Positions 9,001-19,210 of a stretch of 23,373 bases of DNA are shown in pieces. Position 1 is the stretch's first letter. Every line of letters starts with the position of its first letter. Made by a program: the position numbers and the translations under genes. The DNA lies in assembly GCA_001579985.1 (NCBI GenBank), contig LRSR01008314.1, forward strand, positions 1 to 23,373, written 5' to 3'. The notes beneath the pieces were generated by a model. It made no database searches, was not told the origin of the DNA, and saw only the letters and a program-made list of their open reading frames with translations. Origin of the DNA: Hypsibius dujardini (taxonomy: Eukaryota; Tardigrada; Eutardigrada; Parachela; Hypsibiidae).

Positions 9001-10595
9001 AGGAGAACCATTCTCCTAGACTGCGACGGCAATGTTCGCCGTCCCAAAGTCAATGCCGACAGCGGCTATTTAAGAGTTGCTCACAAATACTAATACGTAT
9101 CATACGAGGGTCATTCTGGTGTACAGCAGCACAAAACAGCCTGTGTAACTACCCAATTTTGTGGGGCTCGCGGTGCCGAAGAAAACCATTGAAGCACGCG
9201 CCGGCTTCGGTATTTAATCGTTCATGGCCTATGAAAAGATTAGCACCCTTTCGCACCAGGAACCTATACCTTCACAACGGGACCAGATCCAAATGCAACA
9301 TCGAGGCGTTTTAGTATATTAAAGCCAGAGGGCGACGTTCTAATCGTTCAGGCATTTAGACAGTCTAATGTCATAAGCCAGCTTTGGCTGAAATCTATTA
9401 AAGGATCATTTGGACGACTAACGTGTTCTCTAAGTTGGAACTGCAGAACTAAGTTACCAGCTGTTCTGAAACACTCTCGCCCAAAAATCATTCGCGCACA
9501 TACTGTACTCGTACCACCTTGGCAGCCAAAGAGACCGGAACCGGGAGGTCTCGTGCTTGCACTCCCTAGCAAAAAATGACCCTAATTCGAATCTTAAATG
9601 AAATCCTTTAATTCGTAAAACGGTATCACGATACCTTACAATTTGGCGGCCTAACTTTTCGTCCAAAGCAAAACGAATCCATAATTCACGCCCAAAATGG
9701 AATGCAAAAACAGATACAATTCGGAACTGAGCCGCACTTGGCTGACCAATAGTCAGTCTTTCCTAAATGCTCCCTCCGTGACCACAAAACGATTTGTCAT
9801 TATTTGACATGACCAACCGGCCTCAAGGGGTAAGGAACAAATAATGGAAAAAGATACTCGTTCGGCAATTATACCGTCGCTCTTGCCACATGAACTAGAG
9901 CGCATACCGCTGAGCTATCAAGAAATCACAGTAAATGTAGCAATGAATTTCATAGTCAGTAAAATATTTTGACCTCCAAAACGACTGATCAATGGTCAAT
10001 TGGCACTGTATTTGTTCTTTACCAACACTTCACGTATTGTTAACTTTGTGCTTAACAGGACTATTGAAATCGACAAGTTTTTCTCCATTTACTGACGCTT
10101 CAAACTCACTCTAAAAAAACTTCTTAATCCCAATAAAATTGGTGTCATAAATGGTACTCCGTTTGGCCATCATTTTATTTCAGGGACTCCAAAGGGTTAC
10201 AAGTTGCTTCGTTACGCAATATGGAGCGGTATCTCTGATAATAAATGCAACCGTTATCGATTGTAACCGTATTTCGGATAGTGTTTTTCGAGACGTACCA
10301 AAACTATGTGCCACGTGGAATTTGATGCTTCCCCGGGACTCGCTAGTCCCTGCATTTTGGGAGACCCCCGAGAATGCAGTGCCTTGTATGCATTCTTCGA
10401 ATGACTATGTTTTATGGGCTCCGTCATAGAGTATGAGACTTGAACGTGCAATTCTTCGGGTGGCAAAGCGTTAAAACAGCGTCAATCGTGAAGTGTTATT
10501 CTGTTCATTGGACTAGTACGTCTGGATCCACTTTGAATTTTAAGGCATTAAAGAGACCATTGATTCCCGTTAATAACGTGCCTTCTCCTTTACAG
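9001..10595. other. Mostly non-coding stretch
   Basis: Unique, AT-leaning sequence. A frame of 92 codons at 10151–10429 follows a fair acceptor (cattttatttcag, ending near 10182) and could be an exon upstream of the coding-like exon at 10596–10806, but no family is recognised. A small hairpin (gaatgca…tgcattc) sits at about 10373–10396. Confidence 0.35.
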
Positions 10596-10806
10596 TCCAC
10601 ATATTACGCTCGCGTGTCCGAACTGTTTTGCATCGTCCGAACAGCAAGTATTCTTTGGTCGAATGACGGAGCATGCGACGGTGCAAGGACGGCTCGTTCC
10701 TCCAGCTCAATCCTGCGAGTTCTTGCTGGACTCAATCCTTGGCGAGCGAACACCGTTGCTGGACATTGGGATACCTGGTGCGGTTCGCTGTCCACTGGTG
10801 TCTTAA
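10596..10806 (+). CDS. Possible terminal exon, unrecognised protein
   Basis: A strong acceptor (gccttctcctttacag, ending at 10595) opens a frame of 69 residues after one base, to TAA at 10804–10806. It contains HITLACPNCFASSEQQVFFG, VQGRLVPPAQSCEFLLDSIL and DIGIPGAVRCPLVS. Composition and the clean splice site make it look coding; it has no internal Met start of use. CPNC may be half of a zinc knuckle. No family is recognised. The competing 148-codon frame on the same strand (10440–10886) is less protein-like. Confidence 0.35.
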
Positions 10807-11119
10807 TTAATTTTATCTGGATGGTGGACTTCAGGACTTCGGTAAACTGGAAATATGAAAGCGTTTCTCATTTGACATTGACTTAAGTTTGAGACTTTAG
10901 TGTGTGTACTGCCTACTCAAAATTGCTAGCCAAAATTAAAGAGCTCAGCTGTTAAAACTAAGCATAAATGGTAGCTAATACAGAAAATTCAGTCTTCATA
11001 AAGACTGAAACACGTTTGCGGACATCGCTATCGCACTGTGATGATCACCATATGGAACATACGTTGCAAATCTGAGTGAGTAAACGGCGAGACGTGGCGT
11101 CTCCTGACGTCCTGTTGTG
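10807..11119. other. Gap before the end of the Hsp70–kinase gene
   Basis: About 310 bp without a gene; presumably includes the 3' UTR of the minus-strand Hsp70–kinase gene. No canonical AATAAA on the minus strand was found close to the stop. Confidence 0.4.
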
Positions 11120-14100
11120 TCACTTTGTCATTGGAAAAGCCGAAACGAGGTCCGCGGCATTTGGTCGATCGGCTGCATTGCGCGTCAAGCACCGTTCGAC
11201 TATTTCTTTGACCTGGGCATTCATGCCCCGCATTGCTGACAAATCTGGGTGTGCTCCGCTATTTACATGTCTCAATAATTGGTGCTCAAGACGGTCAGGG
11301 TGATAGCTCCGTTGTGGAGTTGCACAGTCAAGCACTATGGGGGCGTTTTGAAGGTTAACATACGGCACAAGCCCACCGTTCAGAAGTTCCAACACTACGC
11401 ATCCGAAACTCCAAATATCGGTTGCCCGTCCAATTCCAGTTGGTTTTTTTTCCTCACCTAACCCCCGTGGGTTGCAAATGTTCAGCAGAAGTTCAGGTGA
11501 CATGTGCCATAATGTGCCTTGATTGGCCGGGACTCCGGCGGTAACAGTCCTTCCTTCTTTTAACAGGTAAAGGTTTTCCATATCCCCAATCCTGCACGTT
11601 GATTTGTCCTCCGACAAGAAAATGTTTTCCCCTTTGAGGTCACCATGTATGATCGGTGTCTGCTTCTGCGAACTGAACTGACGCGCATGGAGATAACTCA
11701 GACCTTCTGCAATTTGGCGAAGGTAACGAAGAATGTCCTCGTTTCTTAGGTTTTTAGGTTTTGCCAGCTCGTTAAGATTCCCGCCTGTCAACAAAATCGC
11801 ATAAAATATAATCGCAAAATAGGACAATCAGAACAATATTTCTTTGATTATATGTACCTAGATAGTATTCCATAAGAACTGCTGTCAGTGGAGACGGATA
11901 AGGGCGACCATTACGCGGATCGATTGGTAAGATTCCACAGCAGATGTATCGCACAACGTTTGGGTGATCCAGGGAAAGCAGTGCAGTTTTAGACACAGCG
12001 TCAAGCTTGTCCCATTTTAGTACTTTCAGAGCTAATCGATAATTTCTGTAACTGAAAGTCACCTTTTGCGGATCGTTATTGTTGGTAGGTTTAATGTCGT
12101 AGACATCTGCGTAGGTACCATATCCAATATCTTTAACCTCTTCAAAAAAGAGCTTGAAACCTTCTCCATCTGCGGCATCAGTTGAATAAATTAGGTGGAG
12201 TTGTGGTGGAGAGTTAGCTCGGTTCATTAGGTTTTCCAAGGCAACGGTGAGTTTAGTCGCCGCCGGCCGGTCAGCTGGTTTTGACAGGCATCGTTTAACA
12301 ATATCTTTTAGAGGTGCACTCATGTGTTGGGAGTCGGTGGAAGACAAATCCGGGTGTGCCCCTTTTTTCACCTGTCGTAACAACTCCAGCCCAGCTGGGG
12401 GATCCCTCGAAGGGTTGTTAAAGTCCAGCTGCAAGGGTTTGCCCTTGGAGGTCACATACGGAACTTGTCCTTTGTTGAACATTTCAAGAGCGAGGCACCC
12501 GAAACTCCAGATGTCATCAGCTGGCTCGACTTCGGCTTGTTTTTCGACTGCAACCGGAGTTCCGAAAGCTCGCCCAATGCCCGCGAAAACGTTTGTTTTG
12601 TCGAGCCGGTTAAAAGTGCTAAATAAAAGTTCTGGGGACATATGCAGCAACGAACTTGGGTTAACATCAGTTGCTTCCATTTTGTCCAGAGAGAAAAAGT
12701 TCCACCAGTCGCTAATCTTGCAGTTTAGTCGGTCTGCCGTTAATAGTACCTTCGAACCTCTGATGTCCCCGTGAGCTGGGGATGACATTAAATGTTACAT
12801 GTCAAATTCAAATCAAATCAAATCGGATCCATTTTTGATTTGAAACTCACTTGATTTGATTTTGAAATTCATTTGTTTTTGATTTGATTTTAGGTATTTT
12901 AAGCCAATTTTGCTCCCTAAAACTCCGTAAATTCTTACTATTTTATCAGTTTGGGTAGTCATTTGAACGGCGAAGTTTATTTTTTTGTTTTATGAGGCAA
13001 ACCGGAGTGGGGAAGAATTCAACTTACATTACAAATACCTAATTTTTTCAAATATTATTATTGCCATATTCAACATTCTCATAAACTTTATTTGGAGAGC
13101 ACTGTACAACGCCATTCCTACCGTAAGCAGTTATGCCATGAAGATAAGTCAGTCCATTTGCAACCTGTCGCAGGAACCAGCAAGTTTCCCAATCAGTGAG
13201 GACGGTCTCCGTGACCAGTGAATTCAGACTGCCTCCTATAATATATACTTTTCATTAAGTCAAAGCAATCTATATGATACTTTAGGCAGGCATGCTCACA
13301 GACCTGGGTAATACTCCATAAGAATTCCAATTATTGGCGGGTTCCAGGCCAAAACCTCCTCGCAAAGTAAATATTCCACAACGTTTGGATGACGCAGTGA
13401 CCGAAGGGTAATATCCTGCCTACCCGTTAACGGCCGTAATATTTTGCCTGCTCGCAGAATCTTCAAAGCCAGCTTTTGACCTTTGCAGAGAAATGACACT
13501 TCCGGTGGGACATTGTTGCTTATAATTGTAATAAGGCGGATATTGGAGTGGAGATTCATTTCGATGGATGCATCCCATTCAATTCGAAGTACATCTGCAT
13601 TGGTAGGAGTTGAATAAGAGAAATAAACTGGTGCATTTCCTCCTTTTGAATATAATGTACGATCAGCGATATGTCCGAGCACGGTGTATTCCGGAACGTT
13701 TCCAGCCGCCGTCTCCCGCAGAAGATGTGCGAATAATGCCGCGCCGCGGGCCACCATCACGTCCGCTTGACTCGGTATGAATATCGGTTGGATCAGCACA
13801 TGCTGTACTAAGGCACGCACGCGCGGCAGCCGCATGCCACCACCGACGGCCAGCACGAAATCCAACGGACGATCTTGGCCCGTTGATTCTTTCAACTGAT
13901 ACAACAATAGCCGTATCCGCACACAGTCATCGAAATGACTCCCTCCAAGGTCCGTGTCACAATGCGTCGCCTCAATGGCGATGATACCGTCGGCAGTGCA
14001 GGTCAAGATGGAGGCCGTCAGGCAGCGATCGCCCATATCCACCACCGCGAATCGGCGTCCCTTAATTGCGGTGTCAATATTGACTGCCTCGAACGGCGGA

Positions 14101-14714
14101 ACTGTGGTGAAACCCAGGGTCGCGGCCACGGGGTCTTCGATTAGTCTGACCACGCGCAGACCAGCCGCCGCGGCAGCTTCGCACACAGCAGCCCGTTTGT
14201 CCGGCCCGAAATGACAGGGAATTGTGATGGCCACCTCGCTGATGGGAAGGTGATTGTTAAAACCCGCCTCGGCGATGAGATAGCGGAACATTATCCCGAC
14301 CCGTAGCGTCACCGGGTCGTGTTCCGTTTGGCCTGGCGTAGCCCGCATTCGAAACGTAGCACGACCACGAGCGTCGAACGCCACTCGGCCAGTCATCTTA
14401 ATTTTCGCGTCACTCGGAGGAGGCCGGCTGTTAGCCACGCCACGTCCGAGGTGCCGTTTCAAGTCGCAGGCGCCTTGCTCGGAAGCAGGAGCGCCGTTGG
14501 CTTCGACCAGGGCAATCGTTCCCGCCAGGTATTGACCGGGCCAGTCAGCCGCGCATGCTACGTAAGTTGGAAAGCGGCTGGTTGATGTGAATGCGTTCTG
14601 GAAGACCGTCACTTCACCACGAGCGGGAATATTGTAGGCGGCGATAGAGCAGTTCCGATTTCCGAAATCAATTCCGATTGATGCAGTTAGTTTAACGCCT
14701 TCCTCCTGTGCCAT
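11120..14714 (-). CDS. Hsp70-type ATPase domain fused to two tandem protein kinase domains
   Basis: Complete four-exon gene, 1035 residues: exons 14714–13304, 13235–13122, 12775–11858 and 11784–11120. All introns are phase 1 and GT–AG (68, 346 and 73 nt). Residues 8–335 are an Hsp70 nucleotide-binding domain: IGIDFGNRNCSIAAYN (phosphate 1), CDLKRHLGRG, VAITIPCHFGPDKRAAVCEA, LIEDPVAATLGF, VVDMGDRC in place of the DLGGGT phosphate-2 loop, DTDLGGSHFDD, AVGGGMRLPRV (adenosine) and ADVMVARGAALF. Subdomain IIB is nearly absent, and there is no peptide-binding domain. Kinase 1 (about 370–690): K418 (LALKIL), HGD 510–512 but R514 and K517 in place of Lys and Asn, DWW in place of DFG, no glycine loop; probably a pseudokinase. 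Kinase 2 (about 695–1030): glycine loop IGYGTYADV (725–733), K759, HGDLKGEN (861–868), DME in place of DFG, HMSPE, DIWSFGC; most catalytic residues kept. The two kinases resemble each other along their length, so one arose by duplication. HGDLKGEN and the C-lobe suggest an STE/MAP3K-like group. Cytosolic; ATP-regulated scaffold or kinase is inference. Confidence 0.85.
12777..13120. mobile_element. hAT-like MITE forming intron 2 of the Hsp70–kinase gene
   Basis: Element of 344 bp. Left end TGGGGATGACATT; right end read inward TAGGAATGGCGTT. It is flanked by 8-bp duplications CCGTGAGC (12769–12776) and CCGTAAGC (13121–13128), one mismatch. It shares with the GPCR intron element (5277–5527) the terminal 10-mer GCCATTCCTA, the block ctttatttggagagcactgt (about 13085–13104), CAAAT repeats and the gtcaaattcaa motif near the other end; the inner blocks differ in order and orientation. 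The intron is 12776–13121: the GT donor is the last G of one duplication plus the element's terminal TA, and the AG acceptor is the element's terminal A plus the first G of the other duplication. Confidence 0.8.
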
Positions 14715-15914
14715 CTGTGGAGAGACTTAGTGTACAAACAGTTTGGATAATTCTCAAGGCTATCCTGGGGATGTTTGGAAGGGCTTCGCCGAGACTTCTT
14801 TAGACCGATTCCAAAACATAAACAAAATATCTAAGCAAACTCCCCGTGTTTAATGGAGGTGCAATATTATCTGAACTCAGTTATTAACTAACGCGGAGAC
14901 CAAATACGCGACGTCGTATGCAGGTGTTTGCATGTCTATCTATGTCGTTACATACGCTCGTTTCGGTCTAATGCAGTATGCGAGTGGAAGGAAAGCACTC
15001 AAACACGGGGCAGATTCAGACTGAAGCCGCAATCTTATCCTTCTAGGCTGGAAATGATTATCGCCTTCCTTCTTGTCCTACCGATGAATTTGTCTGGCAT
15101 CACTGACTTTGAATTATGTCGTCGAAAAGCGATTGTACCGAAATGATATCTCAGCAAGCCATATTTACGGTCACAATCATTATCGCTCGTCCTTTCGAAT
15201 GCTCTAAGCAGAAGGAAGGACACGATATCTTTTGTATCTGACTTCGAGGACTGAAATTAGTAGCGGCAAAAAATGTTAGTCCTTCGAGCTTCCATTGTCA
15301 AGTTCAAACGAACTTGAGGCACAATACGGTAAATGTTAAAAAATAATTGCAACTTGTACTCAACGTTTCGCTCCACCAAAAACAATTTGACGAATAATTT
15401 TTCGCAACCATTCCATCTGAATTTAGCTACAACAAAAAATTGTTTTCCTAGAATTAGAGCTGAAATTTGTAGATTAGTCAGATTAGCGACTACAGCTTTT
15501 AGAAAGTGTGAAGCCAATCGCTTTTTAAAAGGATGTTATTGTCGTGAGGGTCAGGATGCGCCAGGGGAAGCGCCAGCTCTGCTTCGACCCCCCACCAATT
15601 ACAAGTAACACTCTCCTCGACGCCTCCAAGCACCCCTCAGCCTGCCTTGCGATGAAGATGTTGCTCACCCTATCTATCCTAGCTTTGACGCCTCTTTGAG
15701 GGAGACATCGTTCTATTTTCCTGTTACGTTAAAAGACGAACCTTTACCTCAAGCCATTCGTCTTTGCCACTGGATCGGCATATTGAACCACTATTCGTTC
15801 TTTATCATTCAAGGTTGCATTTATTGGGCCACATGGTGTAAAACGCTAAGCAGCTGCCTTCCAATTCTACACCTGTCGCACTACAGACTTTCCCGTCGTA
15901 CATCGGAAAACAAC
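14715..15914. other. Shared divergent upstream region of two Hsp70-like genes
   Basis: Separates the start of the Hsp70–kinase gene (minus) from the broken Hsp70-like sequence (plus). AT-rich, with no confident gene. I looked for clustered heat-shock elements (nGAAnnTTCn triplets) and saw none that is convincing. A short frame at 15696–15968 runs into the pseudogene start and is not separate. Confidence 0.4.
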
Positions 15915-16791
15915 ATGACCGCAATCGGCATCGATTTCGGCACTGCCTGCATCTCCGCCGCCACATAGACTGTCGAAGGCGGGTTTGAGATCTTCCTCAA
16001 CAGCGACGGCACCCAACGAAGTCCCAAATATTTTTACAAATATCCCGACAGAGACTTTTTTGGAACCGAAGCGGTTTAATTGTCTACCGTGGCCGCGGAG
16101 AACTCCGCCTCTGATGTCGCCATCTTCATGGCCGTCGGACTGTGGAAAGCCCAAAACATTTGCACCAGCAACGTTTATCCGTTCCGCCTTAACCGGCGCG
16201 GCGCGACGGCCTTCACCTTCAACGACGGGAGTACCTTGACACCCAAAGCCATCGTGAAAGTTCATCTGAAAAATGTTTTGAAGCAGACGGACGAAATTTA
16301 TAATGTCTGCGTTCTCACCGTTCTTGTCGAATGGCCGAAGAAAATCAGAGAGCTTCAAGGAATCCGCACAATCTACTGGACTTTCCAAAGTCGTTTTACT
16401 CGATTCGCATGTCGCAGCCTTACTCTATGCCGCCGTCTGATGGTCATCCTCGGTCCAGCTCGGCCCTGATCTCACCGTCATCAATGTGTTGAGTTTGTGT
16501 AACGGTGTTAATGTGTTCTTGGTCGGAGGGACGACTCGGTTGACAATTTTGATTAAGGCAATTGAGGGTGAGGGTGGGCAACCCTTCCCGGACAAAACGG
16601 TTACGTATGTTGCGGCCTTCTTTGCGTACATGCTGTCGAAGTGTGAGGACTGAGAACAGATCAATCTAGAGAGCCATGCACGAACTTTGGCGGAGCTGGG
16701 TAATGCAGATTCCGGATGGGCGATCCTAAACGCGGAAGTACTGACCGCGCTTGTAAGAAAGGAACGTGTTCGTGAACAGGTCAAGAGGTAG
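15915..16791 (+). pseudogene. Broken Hsp70-like ATPase domain
   Basis: Starts MTAIGIDFGTACISAAT (Hsp70 phosphate-1 motif), then an in-frame TAG at 15966–15968. The same frame continues VEGGFEIFLNSDGTQRSPKYF, TAA at 16077–16079, then TLTPKAIVKVHLKNVLKQ and VCVLTVLVEWPKK (the Hsp70 AVITVPAYF region). A frameshift near 16330 leads to SFKESAQSTGLSKVVLLDSH (REAAxxAGL…EPTAAAL region), TGA at 16438–16440, then NVFLVGGTTRLTILIKAI (the VGGSTR adenosine motif), TGA near 16651 and TAG at 16789–16791. At least four stops and one shift make it a pseudogene. Like the intact Hsp70–kinase protein, it lacks most of the region between the EPTAAAL and VGG motifs, so the two may share a truncated ancestor. Confidence 0.8.
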
Positions 16792-17434
16792 CACACATAC
16801 CGGCTTCAGCTCCGAATTTGATGAAACGCTTACGACCAAAACACTGACGAATGACCAGGAAATCAGGGATGACGAACAATATGATCTCGACGACTTGACC
16901 GCCAACGACAAAGAGGCACGCTATTGGAACGCTAGTGTTTTGACTACCCAAACAGAACGATTTCCCGCCTTGTCCGTTGAAGACTCGGAACACAATGTTT
17001 CCCTCCTCTCTCGCACTACAAACAGCAGCAACTGGTCCGAAACGATCTCGACGATGATGGAGGAGGCGACCGAGTATTATGCCATCTCCACGGCTTTCAG
17101 AACAAATTTGATCAGGCGATGGGCACGGCGACCCGGTGACAATTAATGAACCACAGCCAAGCCGAACGAGTTTTAGAAGAGTTGATTTGCACTGAAGGAG
17201 ATTACATCGCGGATTTCAAATACGTCCTCGATGTAGGTCCCCAACCCGGAGGCGAAGGGCTGACTTTTCACCTAATGACATTTATTTAACTACGGAATAT
17301 TACTTTATTTTGCTTTAGAACTATCTGCTTAATCTAGCATTTATCCAAAGGCTCCCATCAGACTCTGTGACAAACGGAACGAGATTTTCGATGACATCGG
17401 AGACTACTGGCCAGTTTTCGCACAAGCCGTTTAA
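16766..17434 (+). pseudogene. RhoGEF (DH) domain remnant with acidic linker
   Basis: A frame from 16766 to 17146 reads an acidic, Ser/Thr-rich segment (SSEFDETLTTKTLTNDQEIR … MMEEATEYYAIS). One frame over, from 17146, comes QAERVLEELICTEGDYIADF KYVLD, the opening helix of a Dbl-homology domain (compare the family pattern: ELxxTExxYVxDL). A donor (GAT|gtaggt, 17233) and acceptor (tttgctttag, 17318) join it to NYLLNLAFIQRLPSD, then a frameshift to DKRNEIFDDIGDYWPVF (the family IFGNIxxIYxFH site), and TAA at 17432–17434. Only about the first third of a DH domain remains. Frames are broken at least twice. In live DH proteins this domain exchanges GDP for GTP on Rho-family GTPases. It follows the Hsp70-like remnant directly, on the same strand, and may have been part of the same gene. 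Confidence 0.6.
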
Positions 17435-17570
17435 AATGTCACCCTAGTTCTGATATTTGTGGAATAATAAAATAAATCAGCAGTGCCTGTATGTTTCAGG
17501 GCCCACCGGCACAACCACCCTCCTGCTACAGCAGTGGAATAATAGAATAATCCGCATAGATTACATGGTT

Positions 17571-17730
17571 AAGGGAGACCTGACGAGCGATGACACAAGG
17601 CTTATAGAAAAACCTTATGGCTAGTTATGGCACACCTTATAGAGATTGCACATAAGCTGTTAAAAGATCAGACGCAAGGTACCTGAATCACTGTTGGGAT
17701 TGAAGTTATGGAGTTACTGTATAGGATTAG
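17571..17730. repeat. Dispersed repeat, copy 1
   Basis: About 150 bp beginning near gcgatgacacaaggcttata, through ggctagttatggcacacctt and agatcagacgcaaggtacc, and running into 68-bp satellite. It matches the reverse complement of 20786–20946 at roughly 75–80% by eye. The two copies are inverted and 3.1 kb apart. Confidence 0.8.
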
Positions 17731-17822
17731 TACTGTAAGGTCAAGGGGTACCGGGGGCCCTATCGGAATAGGAGTTACGGAGTTACGTATATTTACAATA
17801 CTGTCTTTCGAGGGGTGCCGGA
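17700..17822. repeat. 68-bp satellite, about 1.8 units
   Basis: Two diverged units with ttatggagttactgtatagg, aaggtcaaggggtaccggg and gggccctatcgg, spaced about 69 bp. Same family as 7488–7677. Directly follows dispersed repeat copy 1. Confidence 0.8.
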
Positions 17823-18162
17823 GGCGGAGGTTGTGATAGACTTAGATTTATGGAACAATCGTATGATTAATAAGAATTTGCAAAAGTTCGTCTCGACGCC
17901 CGCTTTCAAACTGAAACTACTCACTCAGTATCATTATTGCTCTTTATATATGATATAACCTGTTTGTTACGTAGAGTGACCAATGCTGTAGCAAATGCCA
18001 AAGGAATGCACAAGATTTTATAAAAAGGGTTTTATGAAAATGGCTCTGTACACCTTGTTTCACAAAAGATAATTTTCGATTTCAAAGCAGTGCAAACACA
18101 GTTTGACATGGAGACTAGTGAACAGACAGGCAAGTCAACGATGGATACAACTATTGCTTCCG

Positions 18163-18427
18163 TTGGAGGATGAGAATTCGGAAACGCTGAAGACAGTGAA
18201 AACACGGCAACCACGATAAGCTGCTGGACGATAAGGGATTTGTAAACGCTGGTGACGGTGGAAACGGCGGCCTCCATAATCTCTGTTGGAGGATGGGTGG
18301 CGATAAGTGGTGGAATATGATGACCGTGGAAACGCTGGCGACCGTCATAAACTCTGCTGGAGGATAGATAGCAATATGCGGCGATCGTGGAAACATTGGG
18401 GACAGCCATAACCTCCGTTGGAGGTGG
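18163..18427. repeat. About 60–70-bp tandem repeat, four units
   Basis: Units start with gttggaggat or gctggaggat and contain gaccgtggaaacgctgg and cataamctc, at roughly 18163, 18227, 18288 and 18354, with a partial fifth at 18416. Minus-strand frames across it (18032–18409) are repeat-derived. Confidence 0.7.
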
Positions 18428-19040
18428 GCGACCTTGGAACTCTGGCTACGCTACCGAATTTCTCCACCGAACAGTGGCTACATGTGCAGCACGCGAATCA
18501 AGTAGGAGTGCTTTACTGGATTAGTGAATCTTATCACAGCTACTATGATTACAATTTTAAACGAAAAGTATGCACAAATGGACAAATGCAAAATCAAAGG
18601 ATCTAAAAAAGCTCATTAAACAGAAAACTACCACGCATGCAAATGTCAATCTACGTTATATTCTGCGAAGGTCCTCCTGCCTGGTCTCATTACTTTTTTG
18701 TCTTTCGCTAAGCACTCCAAGAGAAGTCGATTACGGTTAATAATGAGGCGGTGCAACAAAAATATCTGGTGTTTTCTGGACATTAAATTGAGCTGCTTCT
18801 TATATTTTACAAGTCAGCTAAATGTTTGCTCTGCAGCCATAGTATTTTGCCGAGGCCGAGGCCGAGGCCGAGAGTAGCGTTGAATTTGTTGAGATGGTAC
18901 AGCTTCTCGCAGATAGTGTCCTTATGGGTTCTGATGTGGAGACCATCAATTAATTTAGAGATTTTCTGTCACATTCTGTCATACCGCGCCGGTAGAGGAA
19001 GCGGCTGCTTAGATGCTTTCAGGCGGTACTATACACGTGG
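18428..19040. other. Non-coding stretch
   Basis: No gene recognised. A short (CCGAGG)n run of three to four copies lies at about 18851–18873. Confidence 0.4.
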
Positions 19041-19210
19041 CATACCAGGAAAACGCTATGGGTTGAAGCACTACTTGGGTTGAATCGGTGGGGTGGCGGA
19101 GAGCGCCACGAGTGTAAATTGTAAAAAACACTCATGCAGCAATACACACACCGCCTGCGGCGCCCCTCCGCCACCCGACCGATTCAACCCATAGCGTTTG
19201 CTTGGTATTG
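19041..19210. mobile_element. MITE-like inverted repeat
   Basis: Left arm cataccaggaaaacgctatg then ggttgaa; right arm read inward caataccaagcaaacgctat then gggttgaatcggtcgggtgg and cgga. The left arm repeats its gggttga after a 17-bp insertion (gcactacttgggttgaa) and continues tcggtggggtggcgga. The total is about 170 bp with no coding capacity. The target duplication is not resolved, so the exact ends and class are uncertain. Confidence 0.65.

Noticed and set aside
8537-9053. Several overlapping minus-strand frames rich in Ser, Arg, Pro
   Set aside because: They derive from the degenerate GGAC-type repeat and show no domain.
12247-12774. 175-residue plus-strand frame
   Set aside because: Antisense of the kinase exon, which has clear motifs on the minus strand.
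14715-15914. Heat-shock elements in the divergent Hsp70-like promoter region
   Set aside because: Only isolated GAA/TTC pieces with the wrong spacing were seen; no array of three or more units.
15867-16388. 173-residue minus-strand frame
   Set aside because: Antisense of the broken Hsp70-like sequence; the motifs are on the plus strand.
18163-18427. CRISPR-like repeat array
   Set aside because: Units are diverged end to end with no constant repeat and unique spacer pattern, and the genome is eukaryotic.
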